The notes below the pieces were generated by a model that worked only from the letters and a program-made list of their open reading frames with translations, had not been told where the DNA came from and did not search any database. From assembly GCA_001689415.1 (NCBI GenBank), contig LUJM01000048.1, positions 1 through 8,755 on the forward strand: DNA of 8,755 nt, read 5' to 3'. The position numbers were made by a program, and so were the translations under genes. This document shows positions 1 through 6,361 of this stretch, one piece after another (position 1 is the stretch's first letter; each line of letters begins with the position of its first letter). This DNA comes from Bacteroidales bacterium M2 (GTDB lineage Bacteria; Bacteroidota; Bacteroidia; Bacteroidales; Muribaculaceae).

Positions 1-1
1 C

Positions 2-1606
2 TTAAACCTTGACTTCACATATACCAACCGCAAGGTCACAGTAAGTGCCTTTGGCGGATACGTGAGCGACAGGCACGGCACATCGAGCCGCTATGTCAAC
101 AACTACAAGCTCAACGACCTGGTCGAGACGACACTCGCCCGGCCCATGCGCGACCCGGCAGACCGGTCGAAGAGTTTTGAGGCCGGCGCCCACCTGTCGG
201 TAAGCTACGAGATAAACCAAAACAACTCCATATCGGCGATTTGGAAAATAGAGCCGGCCAACACTACCAATCTTCAAAACCAGACCATGCTCACAGGCAG
301 GCCCGGCGAGACGCCCGACACCATCGGCTACGGCAGTCGAGACAAGTCTAAACACATGCTGCGAAACTACGTGGGACTGTTCTACCGTGGCCGTTTCGGC
401 CTATGGAATGTAAACGCCACGGCGACATACAACACCTATTCCAACGACTCCTATTCCGACGTGTGGCGCACCGACGGCTTCAGCCTTACCAACAACCGCC
501 GCAACGGCATGGACTACTTTTGGGGCGGAGCCGACGTGTCGCGCGGCACTAAAAACGGCAAGTGTTTTTTCCAACTGTCCGACATCATGACCTGGGTAAA
601 GTATTCGCAGCACCGTCTGGGCACCGACGAACTCCTGAGCAGCAACAAGACTATAAGGAACACGACCCAACTGACGGCACAGTTCTACCCCTCGCGGAAA
701 TTGTCGGTGGGGGTCAATGCCGGTTTCAATGTCGACAAAAACATAGAACACGGCCGATCTGACACTCACGTCACACCGCAGCTCGGCGCATGGATGGCAT
801 ATTTCCCCAGCCGGAAGGTCATGACCCGGCTCAACTACTCCACATTTACCATGTCGCCCCAGATGGCCCAGCTACAGTCCTACGGCCAGTTCACCGACTC
901 GCTGATATACCGTGTGGGCAACCCCTGGCTGTCGCCTGCAGTGACACACAACGTGGAACTAACCGTGGGGTTATGGAACAAACTCTTTTTTAAAGCATCG
1001 TATCGCGGCGTCCACAACTCCATATTCCAGATGGCCGGTGTGGGCGACGGCCTCAGACCCGACAATATCGTAGGGCCGTATATAATCTACGACTACCGCA
1101 ACGGCCAAAGCGACACATGGCGAGGAGCTGTAAGCTACAACAGCATGTTTGGAAAGCACTGGAACCTCTACGCCGAGGTGTCGGTTTGCCGCAGTTCCGC
1201 CTCGCTCGGTGCTGAGAGACATTCACTCGTCGCTCCGGAATATTCATGGGTGGCAACGTATGTAAATCAGAAATATGATTTGCAACTCACGCTCAGTTCG
1301 AGTCTCAACAGCCCAACCTCCGTTATGCCCCAGCAATATTATAAGGGTCTCTCCGACAGGTATGCCTTCGGCGGTCGCAAGGGATTCTTCAATAGCGCAC
1401 TAATGATTTACTGGGTCTATTACCTACCCTTACACATAGCCGACGGCAATACGAGGAGTATCTTTACTTCGCCCGGACTTGACAAGACCGTTTGGTATGA
1501 CAACCAGTCGAGAATCAACAACTATTTCGAGGTCTCGGTGGTATATCGCATACAGGGCGGCAAAAGCGTCAAGAAATATAAGAACGAGTTCAAGACTGTG
1601 GAATAA
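2..1606 (+). CDS. Outer-membrane beta-barrel protein (TonB-receptor-like), C-terminal part, 5' end outside window
   Basis: The reading frame is open from base 2 and continues past the left edge, so only the last 534 residues are visible; a GTG at 62 is internal. The protein is a run of alternating polar/aromatic strands rich in Tyr, Asn, Ser and Trp, as in outer-membrane barrels. A stretch near two thirds of its length, RVGNPWLSPAVTHNVEL, matches the 'GNPxLxPxxSHNxEL' strand typical of TonB-dependent receptor barrels. The end, FEVSVVYRIQGGKSVKK, followed by a short basic tail, resembles the OMP_b-brl_3 / outer membrane beta-barrel family of Bacteroidetes. No plug or signal peptide is visible because the N-terminus is missing. 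The exporter gene starts 30 bases after the stop, so the two are probably co-transcribed. The barrel could be the outer-membrane exit or the uptake receptor of that peptide-export cluster; the role is inference. Confident on barrel, less on exact family. Confidence 0.85.
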   Translation, partial: LNLDFTYTNRKVTVSAFGGYVSDRHGTSSRYVNNYKLNDLVETTLARPMRDPADRSKSFEAGAHLSVSYEINQNNSISAIWKIEPANTTNLQNQTMLTGRPGETPDTIGYGSRDKSKHMLRNYVGLFYRGRFGLWNVNATATYNTYSNDSYSDVWRTDGFSLTNNRRNGMDYFWGGADVSRGTKNGKCFFQLSDIMTWVKYSQHRLGTDELLSSNKTIRNTTQLTAQFYPSRKLSVGVNAGFNVDKNIEHGRSDTHVTPQLGAWMAYFPSRKVMTRLNYSTFTMSPQMAQLQSYGQFTDSLIYRVGNPWLSPAVTHNVELTVGLWNKLFFKASYRGVHNSIFQMAGVGDGLRPDNIVGPYIIYDYRNGQSDTWRGAVSYNSMFGKHWNLYAEVSVCRSSASLGAERHSLVAPEYSWVATYVNQKYDLQLTLSSSLNSPTSVMPQQYYKGLSDRYAFGGRKGFFNSALMIYWVYYLPLHIADGNTRSIFTSPGLDKTVWYDNQSRINNYFEVSVVYRIQGGKSVKKYKNEFKTVE

Positions 1607-1636
1607 ATCAGAAGGTTAAGTTTCGCAAGCGTATCA

Positions 1637-3826
1637 ATGCCCCGGTGTATCAAATTCATCCGTCAGAAGGACTCTATGGACTGCGGCGTGGCTGCTCTGG
1701 CCATGGCCACGCAGTGGTTCGGCAGGGAATATCCGCGCGATGTGCTCGAGGCGGCATGCCGCCCCACCAAGCAGGGGGTGAACCTGAGGGCCATAGCCGA
1801 GACAGCCGACGGCATCGGCCTCCGCTCCAGAGCCATGAGAATGGGCGTCGACGACCTCGCTGCCCTGACCACGCCCTGTATATTGCACTGGAACCAGACG
1901 CACTTCGTGCTACTCTACGGTTACAGGTGTGGCAAGTTCCTCGTCGCCGACCCGGCAAAGGGACTGGTAAAATACACCCCCGGCGAACTGGCCGACCACT
2001 GGGTGTCGACATGCTCGAACGGCGTTGACCGCGGTATCGGGCTGGTGCTCGAGCGCACGCCCGATTTCGGGCATCATATCGAGGCGGCAGGGGGCGAAAA
2101 GCGGTCGTTGAGGTTCTTGCTGCGATATATGAGGCAGTACCGACGCTATTTCGTGCAGATACTCTTGGGTATGGCCCTTGGCAGTGTGCTGCAGTTGGCA
2201 ATGCCATTTCTCACGCAGTGGATTGTTGATTTCGGCATCAACCGCCGTGATATCGGATTTATATGGCTTGTGCTCCTTGGCGAGGTGATGATTGTAACAG
2301 GCCGAACGGCCACCGACTTTATCCGCCGCTGGCTGTTGCTGCATATATCGATGAGAATCAACGTGTCGCTGGTGAGCGACTTCTTTATCAAGCTGTTGAG
2401 GTTGCCGATGTCGTTTTTCGACACCAAGCTTATGGGCGACCTGCTGCAGCGCATCGGCGACCACCAGAGGGTGCAGTCGTTTCTCACCGGGCAGGTGTTG
2501 GGCATAGTGTTCTCTATTATCAGTTTCGCGGTTTTCGGCTTTGTGCTCTTTGTGTACGACAAGCTGATATTCGCGGTCTTCCTTGCCGGCAGCATCGCCT
2601 ACGGGGCATGGATAGCGGTGTTCCTGAGCCGACGTCGCACACTCGACTACGAGCTATTCGAGCAAGAGGCCAAGAATCAGAACAAGACCTACCAGTTTAT
2701 CACCTCGATGCAGGAGATAAAGCTGCAGGACTGCGAGCAGCGTCGCCGCTGGGAATGGGAAGACACCCAGGCCGACCTTTTCGAGGTGGAAATGAAGGCT
2801 ATGAAGCTGCAGCAGACCCGCGAGGCCGGGTCGATCTTTATCAACGAGGTAAAGAATATCATCATCACCGTAGTGGCCGCCACGGCGGTAATAGAGGGGT
2901 CGATGACCCTCGGTGCCATGTTGGCGGTGCAATACATCATAGGGCAGCTCAACTCGCCGGTGTCGCAGCTGATGACATTTGTATACTCGCTTCAGGATGT
3001 GAAGATATCGCTCGAACGTATCAACGAGATACACCAGGGCCGCAACGAGGAAGACGGCGGCGAGCGGCGCGAAGCTTTTGGCTCGGATATGTCGATATGC
3101 CTCGATAATGTAGGCTTTCGATACGACCCTCATGCCCTTGCCAAGACTATCGACGGAGTGTCGGTAAGGATTCCCGGCGGCAAGGTTACGGCTATCGTGG
3201 GAGCGTCGGGCAGCGGCAAGACCACGCTGGTAAAACTGATGCTGGGATACTACCCTGTTGCCGAGGGGGCTATCTACATTGCCGAGCACGATATCGCCGA
3301 CTACAGCCTCAAGTGGTGGCGCCGACAGTGCGGCGTGGTGATGCAGGACGGCGTTATTTTCTCGGAGTCGATAGCACGCAACATCGCCGTTGGCGACAGC
3401 GACATCGATACCGCCCGAATGGAAGAAGCCGCAAGGATTGCCAACATCCACGACGATATAATGCGTATGCCGTTGAAATACAACACCATGATAGGCCGCG
3501 ACGGCGTAGGGCTAAGCCAGGGCCAGAGGCAGCGCATACTCATAGCGAGAGCGGTATATAAGGCCCCGCGGTATATATTCCTCGACGAGGCCACCAATGC
3601 CCTCGATGCCAAAAACGAGCGAGTGATTGTAGAAAACCTCGGGCGCTTCTACCAGGGTCGCACCGTCGTTGTGGTGGCCCACAGGCTGTCGACGGTAAAG
3701 GATGCAGACCTGATTATAGTAGTCGACGGCGGCAAGATTGCCGAGACCGGCGACCATGCATCGCTTATCGCTCGCAGGGGGGTATACTACCGGCTGGTGA
3801 AGAACCAGCTCGAACTCGGCAATTAA
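1637..3826 (+). CDS. Peptidase-containing ABC exporter (C39 bacteriocin-type processing and export, PCAT)
   Basis: This 729-residue inner-membrane protein has the full three-part architecture of bacteriocin/microcin exporters. Residues about 1-140 are a C39 cysteine protease: QKDSMDCGVAAL holds the catalytic Cys16, with His89 (NQTHF) and Asp105 (VADP) completing the triad. Residues about 165-450 hold six hydrophobic spans of the permease. Residues about 485-729 are the ATPase: Walker A GASGSGKT (522-529), Q-loop Gln570, signature LSQGQ (626-630), Walker B YIFLDE (646-651) and H-loop His682. All key residues are intact, so the protein should be active. Known family members cleave a double-glycine leader from a peptide and export it using ATP. 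It lies 30 bases after an outer-membrane barrel gene and 39 bases before a HlyD-like small protein. No leader-peptide substrate is visible in the window. The ATG at 1637 places the C39 motif at the usual distance from the N-terminus; no Shine-Dalgarno is obvious, as is common in Bacteroidetes. Confidence 0.95.
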   Translation: MPRCIKFIRQKDSMDCGVAALAMATQWFGREYPRDVLEAACRPTKQGVNLRAIAETADGIGLRSRAMRMGVDDLAALTTPCILHWNQTHFVLLYGYRCGKFLVADPAKGLVKYTPGELADHWVSTCSNGVDRGIGLVLERTPDFGHHIEAAGGEKRSLRFLLRYMRQYRRYFVQILLGMALGSVLQLAMPFLTQWIVDFGINRRDIGFIWLVLLGEVMIVTGRTATDFIRRWLLLHISMRINVSLVSDFFIKLLRLPMSFFDTKLMGDLLQRIGDHQRVQSFLTGQVLGIVFSIISFAVFGFVLFVYDKLIFAVFLAGSIAYGAWIAVFLSRRRTLDYELFEQEAKNQNKTYQFITSMQEIKLQDCEQRRRWEWEDTQADLFEVEMKAMKLQQTREAGSIFINEVKNIIITVVAATAVIEGSMTLGAMLAVQYIIGQLNSPVSQLMTFVYSLQDVKISLERINEIHQGRNEEDGGERREAFGSDMSICLDNVGFRYDPHALAKTIDGVSVRIPGGKVTAIVGASGSGKTTLVKLMLGYYPVAEGAIYIAEHDIADYSLKWWRRQCGVVMQDGVIFSESIARNIAVGDSDIDTARMEEAARIANIHDDIMRMPLKYNTMIGRDGVGLSQGQRQRILIARAVYKAPRYIFLDEATNALDAKNERVIVENLGRFYQGRTVVVVAHRLSTVKDADLIIVVDGGKIAETGDHASLIARRGVYYRLVKNQLELGN

Positions 3827-3865
3827 GCTATCAATATACTCACGTACCATACATTACAAGCTATT

Positions 3866-4093
3866 ATGCCAACGAATCACAACGACCATACCGAGCGGCC
3901 CGACCGCATAGAGCTCCGCTCGGAAAAGGTGCGAAAACTTATCGGCGAGATACCTCCGGCGCTTGTGCGCTGGGGCATAGGGGTGATTATAGGCATCTTT
4001 GCCGCCCTGGCAGCCGCATTGTGCCTTATCCCCTACCCTTACTCGGGCGGCGAGTCGATTCTCGCCCACCTGCTGCAATCGCTCATCGGGTGA
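3866..4093 (+). CDS. 75-residue membrane protein resembling the N-terminal anchor of a HlyD-family adaptor
   Basis: The protein has a charged N-terminus of about 35 residues, one hydrophobic span (about 36-55) and a short tail with PYPYSGG. IELRSEKVRKLIG, the following PP and then RWGI closely recall the start of Bacteroidetes HlyD/periplasmic adaptor proteins (IELRSEEVQEILG...PP...RWG, then a TM and a YP motif). This resemblance is from memory of the family. Full adaptors are about 400 residues or more; here the frame stops 20 residues after the TM, and a nadB promoter starts about 25 bases later, so no remaining adaptor body exists downstream. It follows the exporter by 39 bases, fitting the same operon. 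It may be a remnant of a decayed adaptor gene, or a functional short membrane partner of the exporter. The intact start, clean length and location argue that it is translated. HlyD likeness moderately sure; function unknown. Confidence 0.65.
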   Translation: MPTNHNDHTERPDRIELRSEKVRKLIGEIPPALVRWGIGVIIGIFAALAAALCLIPYPYSGGESILAHLLQSLIG

Positions 4094-4117
4094 GATGACG
4101 CAGTGTCGTTGATAAAT

Positions 4118-4148
4118 TTTGGATTTAGCAAAATTTTATATAAATTTG
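4118..4148 (+). promoter_or_regulatory. Bacteroidetes-type promoter of nadB
   Basis: TTTG at 4118-4121 (-33) and TAAATTTG at 4141-4148 (-7, consensus TAnnTTTG) are separated by exactly 19 bases. Transcription should start near 4153-4157, giving a leader of under 20 bases. GAGG at 4164-4167 is a Shine-Dalgarno-like site 5 bases before the ATG at 4173. nadB therefore has its own promoter and need not depend on the export cluster upstream. Confidence 0.85.
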
Positions 4149-4172
4149 CAGCGACCTTAAAACGAGGAAAAA

Positions 4173-5759
4173 ATGACATTTGAATACGACTATCTTGTGA
4201 TAGGATCAGGTATTGCCGGCATGAGTTTTGCCCTAAAGGTAGCCGGCAAGGGGTCGCGTGTGGCATTGATATGCAAAACGACTCTCGACGAGGCAAATAC
4301 GGCCCTCGCCCAAGGCGGCGTGGCGTCGGTAACAAATCTCGAAGTAGACGATTTCGACAAACATATCCACGACACCATGGTCGCCGGCGACTGGCTCAGC
4401 GACCCCAAGGCGGTAGAAACCGTGGTAAAGGGTGCTCCGGAACAAATACGCCAGCTTGTAGGCTGGGGTGTCAACTTCGACAAGAAAGAAAACGGCGACT
4501 ACGACCTGCACCGCGAGGGCGGTCACAGCGAATTCCGCATACTTCACCATGCCGACAACACCGGCTTTGAAATACAGCAGAGCCTCAACGAAGCTGTGAG
4601 GTCGAACCCCAATATCGACATCTACGAGAACCGCTTTGCTATCGAGATTATCACCCAGCACCACCTTGGCAAGATAGTGACCCGCCGCACTCCGGACATC
4701 ACCTGCTACGGCGCGTATGTGCTTGATGTAGCCTCTGGCAATGTAGATACTTTCCTGTCGAAAATCACAGTCATGGCCACCGGCGGCGTTGGAGCAGTAT
4801 ATCAGACCACTACCAACCCTCTCGTTGCTACCGGCGACGGCATTGCCATGGTATACCGCGCCAAGGGCACTGTGAGCGATATGGAGTTTATCCAGTTCCA
4901 CCCGACAGCGCTATTCCACCCGGGCGACCGTCCGTCGTTTCTTATCACCGAGGCCATGCGCGGCTACGGAGCGGTATTGCGCAATCTCAAGGGCGAGGAG
5001 TTTATGCATAAGTACGACCCGCGCCTGTCGCTTGCGCCGCGCGATATCGTGGCAAGGGCTATCGACTCGGAGATGAAGCTCAACGGCGACGACCATGTGT
5101 ACCTCGATGTGACTCACAAAGACCCCGAGGAAACCAAAAAGCACTTCCCCAACATCTATGCCAAGTGCCTGACACTGGGCATAGATATCACCAAAGACTA
5201 TATCCCCGTGGCCCCGGCTGCCCACTATCTTTGCGGCGGTATACGCGTCGACCTCAACGGCGAGTCGTCGATACGTCACCTCTACGCACTGGGCGAGTGT
5301 TCGTGCACCGGTCTTCACGGCGGTAACCGTCTGGCATCCAACTCCTTGATAGAAGCTGTGGTATATGCCGACTCGGCAGCAAAACATGCCGCAAAAGAGC
5401 TTCCGCATATCAATCTGCGTACCGACGTACCGGCATGGAACGACGAAGGCACGAGCCACAACGAAGAAATGGTGCTGATAACCCAGAGTATTCGCGAGGT
5501 AAACCAGATTATGGGTGTATATGTGGGTATCGTTCGATCGAACCTTCGCCTCGACCGCGCTTGGAACCGTCTCGACATCCTCTACGAAGAGACCGAACGC
5601 TTGTTTAAAAGCTCGAAAGCATCGCGCGAAATCTGCGAGCTTCGCAATATCATCAATGTGGGCTACCTGATTATGCGCCAGGCAAAAGAGCGTCGGGAAT
5701 CACGCGGCCTGCACTATACTATCGATTACCCGCCACACGAGCAACAGAAGAATCTGTAA
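4173..5759 (+). CDS. nadB: L-aspartate oxidase (quinolinate synthesis B protein)
   Basis: This cytoplasmic FAD enzyme oxidises L-aspartate to iminoaspartate, the first step of de novo NAD synthesis, which NadA then converts to quinolinate. The 528-residue length is normal. Residues 7-17 hold the FAD-binding LVIGSGIAGMS; ALAQGGVAS (45-53) and HREGGHS (113-119) follow. The catalytic region includes QFHPT with His243, LAPRDIVARAI with Arg290, and PAAHYLCGGI with His351; LHGGNRLASNSL (381-392) closes the flavin site. These residues correspond to the active-site His, Arg and His of characterised NadB. The related fumarate reductase/succinate dehydrogenase flavoproteins were considered, but NadB fits better in length, overall sequence and lack of subunit neighbours. 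No nadA or nadC is adjacent. The start at 4173 is set by the promoter and the GAGG site. Confidence 0.95.
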   Translation: MTFEYDYLVIGSGIAGMSFALKVAGKGSRVALICKTTLDEANTALAQGGVASVTNLEVDDFDKHIHDTMVAGDWLSDPKAVETVVKGAPEQIRQLVGWGVNFDKKENGDYDLHREGGHSEFRILHHADNTGFEIQQSLNEAVRSNPNIDIYENRFAIEIITQHHLGKIVTRRTPDITCYGAYVLDVASGNVDTFLSKITVMATGGVGAVYQTTTNPLVATGDGIAMVYRAKGTVSDMEFIQFHPTALFHPGDRPSFLITEAMRGYGAVLRNLKGEEFMHKYDPRLSLAPRDIVARAIDSEMKLNGDDHVYLDVTHKDPEETKKHFPNIYAKCLTLGIDITKDYIPVAPAAHYLCGGIRVDLNGESSIRHLYALGECSCTGLHGGNRLASNSLIEAVVYADSAAKHAAKELPHINLRTDVPAWNDEGTSHNEEMVLITQSIREVNQIMGVYVGIVRSNLRLDRAWNRLDILYEETERLFKSSKASREICELRNIINVGYLIMRQAKERRESRGLHYTIDYPPHEQQKNL

Positions 5760-5819
5760 ATAAATGGCGGAGTAATGATACTATGGCAGATGCTTTTGGG
5801 TATTTTAACATAATTATAT

Positions 5820-5850
5820 TTTGAAAGTTATAAAAAATTATATAATTTTG
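5820..5850 (+). promoter_or_regulatory. Second canonical Bacteroidetes promoter, intergenic, not in front of a protein gene
   Basis: TTTG at 5820-5823 and TAATTTTG at 5843-5850 fit -33/-7 with the same 19-base spacing as the nadB promoter. Transcription is predicted to start around 5856-5858. No credible protein gene follows before the terminator at 6011-6042, so the likely product is a small RNA. Confidence 0.8.
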
Positions 5851-5894
5851 CAATCGTAATACGGCCAAATATAGGTACTCAGTACTGATTGGTC

Positions 5895-5917
5895 GCAAAT
5901 ACAAGAAAGCAAATACA
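5895..5917 (+). repeat. Direct repeat GCAAATACA x2 in the candidate small RNA
   Basis: GCAAATACA occurs at 5895-5903 and 5909-5917, separated by AGAAA. Both copies lie in the predicted unpaired linker between hairpins 1 and 2, where they could act as a doubled protein-binding or base-pairing site. The function is inference. Confidence 0.6.
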
Positions 5918-6010
5918 GGCGATGATACTTCGCCGAAAAGATAAATAGTGAATGATTTTTTAAAACATCATGGACATTAAATAGTTGTTTTATAGATAAT
6001 TGTGTATTAG

Positions 6011-6042
6011 AAACAGGGCGTCGCGATGACGCCCTGTTTTTC
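6011..6042 (+). terminator. Rho-independent terminator of the candidate small RNA
   Basis: A 12-bp perfect stem is formed by AAACAGGGCGTC (6011-6022) and GACGCCCTGTTT (6028-6039) around the loop GCGAT, followed by a T-rich tail. The T run is stronger on the + strand; the A-rich left side could allow weak action on the other strand. It separates the nadB/small-RNA region from the AT-rich restriction-modification operon. Confidence 0.9.
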
Positions 6043-6112
6043 TATATATACTGTCAACAAAAAGGAGCAAGCCGAAAATGTGAAAGTAATGTAGACCGGG
6101 AAATTTCTCCGA

Positions 6113-6203
6113 TTGTAATCTCATTGCACCACTTCACTACAACTTACGAAACATCAGCATACAAAAGATTTACACTACAAATAAACTGTGTTGTAATCTC
6201 GTT
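6113..6203 (+). repeat. Direct repeats TTGTAATCTC(A/G)TT upstream of the methyltransferase
   Basis: Copies at 6113-6125 and 6191-6203 differ at one of 13 bases and start 78 bases apart. Each is followed by TTACGAAA, after 18 bases in the first copy and only 3 in the second. A weaker third match, TTGTAACCT, overlaps the -7 element at 6228-6236. They could be operator sites for the restriction-modification operon or the trace of a small duplication; no regulator gene is visible here. Confidence 0.5.
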
Positions 6204-6222
6204 AAATTACGAAATTTTTCAC

Positions 6223-6230
6223 TAACTTTG
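6223..6230 (+). promoter_or_regulatory. Probable -7 element of the restriction-modification operon
   Basis: TAACTTTG matches TAnnTTTG. No good TTTG lies at the expected -33 distance, where CGTT (6200-6203) from the second direct repeat sits instead. The promoter is therefore probably weak or activator-dependent, and that repeat occupies the -33 position. Transcription would start near 6236, leaving a leader of about 125 nt. Confidence 0.55.
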
Positions 6231-6235
6231 TAACC

Positions 6236-6361
6236 TAAAGCGTTTCGCTGACAAAGACCACCCATAATGTAAGAGAAATCTTATATACGATATAACAGAA
6301 TTCCCTGGAGACGCAAAGGTTTGGTCACCTGTCAGCCTACTTGGGGGTTCTTGAATTAATT
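6236..6361 (+). promoter_or_regulatory. Foldable 5' leader of the methyltransferase gene
   Basis: The leader contains AGCG-TTT-CGCT (6239-6249), TAAGA-GAAA-TCTTA with a GNRA loop (6270-6283) and TATA-CGA-TATA (6284-6294). A long-range helix encloses the last two: GACA 6250-6253 with TGTC 6330-6333, and GACCA 6256-6260 with TGGTC 6322-6326. A local hairpin AGGT 6317-6320 / ACCT 6327-6330 uses the same 3' strand and would exclude the long helix, so two alternative folds are possible. It matches no riboswitch class I recognise. Regulation of the operon by this leader is inference. Confidence 0.4.

Larger units (their letters stand above)
5856..6043 (+). ncRNA. Candidate independent small RNA of about 185 nt, family not recognised
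   Basis: The stretch is bounded by a perfect promoter and a strong terminator and has no protein gene. The predicted 5' end TAATAC (5857-5862) is exactly complementary to GTATTA (6004-6009) just before the terminator, giving a closing stem. Inside are hairpin 1 (GGCCAA 5863-5868 with TTGGTC 5889-5894, capped by GTAC/GTAC around loop TCA), hairpin 2 (GGCGA 5918-5922 with TCGCC 5930-5934) and a weaker hairpin 3 (ATGAT 5952-5956 with ATCAT 5967-5971). The linker between hairpins 1 and 2 holds two copies of GCAAATACA. The size resembles 6S RNA, but the shape is branched rather than one rod, so 6S is not claimed. The only frames inside are trivial (8 codons from 5922). Boundaries are inferred from the signals. 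Confidence 0.6.

Noticed and set aside
62..1606. GTG at 62 as the start of the barrel gene
   Set aside because: The frame is open upstream to base 2 with barrel-like sequence, so the gene simply begins outside the window.
1674..2207. Long minus-strand frames opposite the exporter, barrel and nadB genes
   Set aside because: They are mirror frames of GC-rich coding sequence, with no recognisable motifs and composition explained by the + strand gene.
5760..5819. A terminator directly after nadB
   Set aside because: Only a weak GATAC...GTATT pairing is present; no convincing stem with a T run, so nadB transcripts may run on to the terminator at 6011.
5856..6043. 6S RNA
   Set aside because: The length is similar, but the fold is branched with short hairpins rather than a long rod with a central bubble.
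6308..6319. GAGACGCAAAGG as part of a GEMM (cyclic-di-GMP) riboswitch
   Set aside because: It recalls the second conserved half of that class, but the first half is absent and the GAAA hairpin is too far away.
6341..6361. TTG at 6341 as the methyltransferase start
   Set aside because: It adds seven unremarkable residues and overlaps the structured leader; the ATG at 6362 places motif I at the normal distance from the N-terminus.
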